Positions 15,749 to 15,750 of a DNA stretch of 15,750 nt are shown piece after piece (positions within the stretch are counted from its first letter, which is position 1; each line of letters opens with the position of its first letter). The stretch is from CAZYTO01 sp964650405 (GTDB lineage Bacteria; Acidobacteriota; Thermoanaerobaculia; Gp7-AA8): positions 1 to 15,750 of the forward strand of contig CAZYTO010000120.1 of NCBI GenBank assembly GCA_964650405.1. Reading direction: 5' to 3'. The notes beneath the pieces are model-generated. The model searched no databases. It was not told the origin of the DNA and worked only from the letters and a program-made list of their open reading frames with translations. The position numbers and the translations under genes are program-made.

Positions 15749-15750
15749 CT

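Overview
The window is a high-GC draft bacterial scaffold, with a 10-base N gap at 12132-12141. The gene content is a tricorn-type S41 protease, a HipA-like kinase paired with a DUF3037 protein, a lone PilB/GspE ATPase and a LolD/MacB-type exporter. Several starts lack Shine-Dalgarno sites. Together these fit a Gram-negative soil or sediment lineage such as Acidobacteriota. That assignment is inference; no rRNA or other marker is present.

Layout, left to right. (1) 109-4207, plus strand: a secreted tricorn-like protease followed 10 nt later by a secreted protein with two DUF3887-like modules. (2) 4208-4636: noncoding, starting with a hairpin. (3) 4637-6168, plus: a tightly packed trio of HipA-like kinase, DUF3037 protein and a small protein of the family often mislabelled 'n-acetylglutamate synthase'. 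(4) 6277-8082, plus: a type IV pilus/type II secretion assembly ATPase with no pilus neighbours. (5) 8126-9070, minus: a secreted alpha/beta hydrolase of the proline iminopeptidase type. (6) 9309-9927, plus: a VapB/VapC toxin-antitoxin pair whose toxin gene carries a one-base frameshift. (7) 9950-11915, minus: an overlapping response regulator/histidine kinase pair. (8) 11916-12479: a repeat-filled spacer with REP-like hairpins, nested inverted repeats, the scaffold gap and a 7-bp-period array. (9) 12480-15645, minus: a three-gene ABC exporter operon (ATPase, permease, permease) with every junction an ATGA overlap. (10) 15653-15748: an 8-bp-period array just upstream of that operon.

How the genes may work together: the exporter operon and the two-component pair lie on the same strand and may form an envelope stress or efflux module. 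The kinase, DUF3037 and small protein look like one translationally coupled unit of unknown role. The least explained signal is a set of degenerate but phase-keeping 7- or 8-bp tandem arrays. One lies upstream of the exporter operon, one lies inside it at the ATPase/permease junction, and one ends at its last stop codon. A fourth fills the gap between the convergent pilB-like and hydrolase genes.
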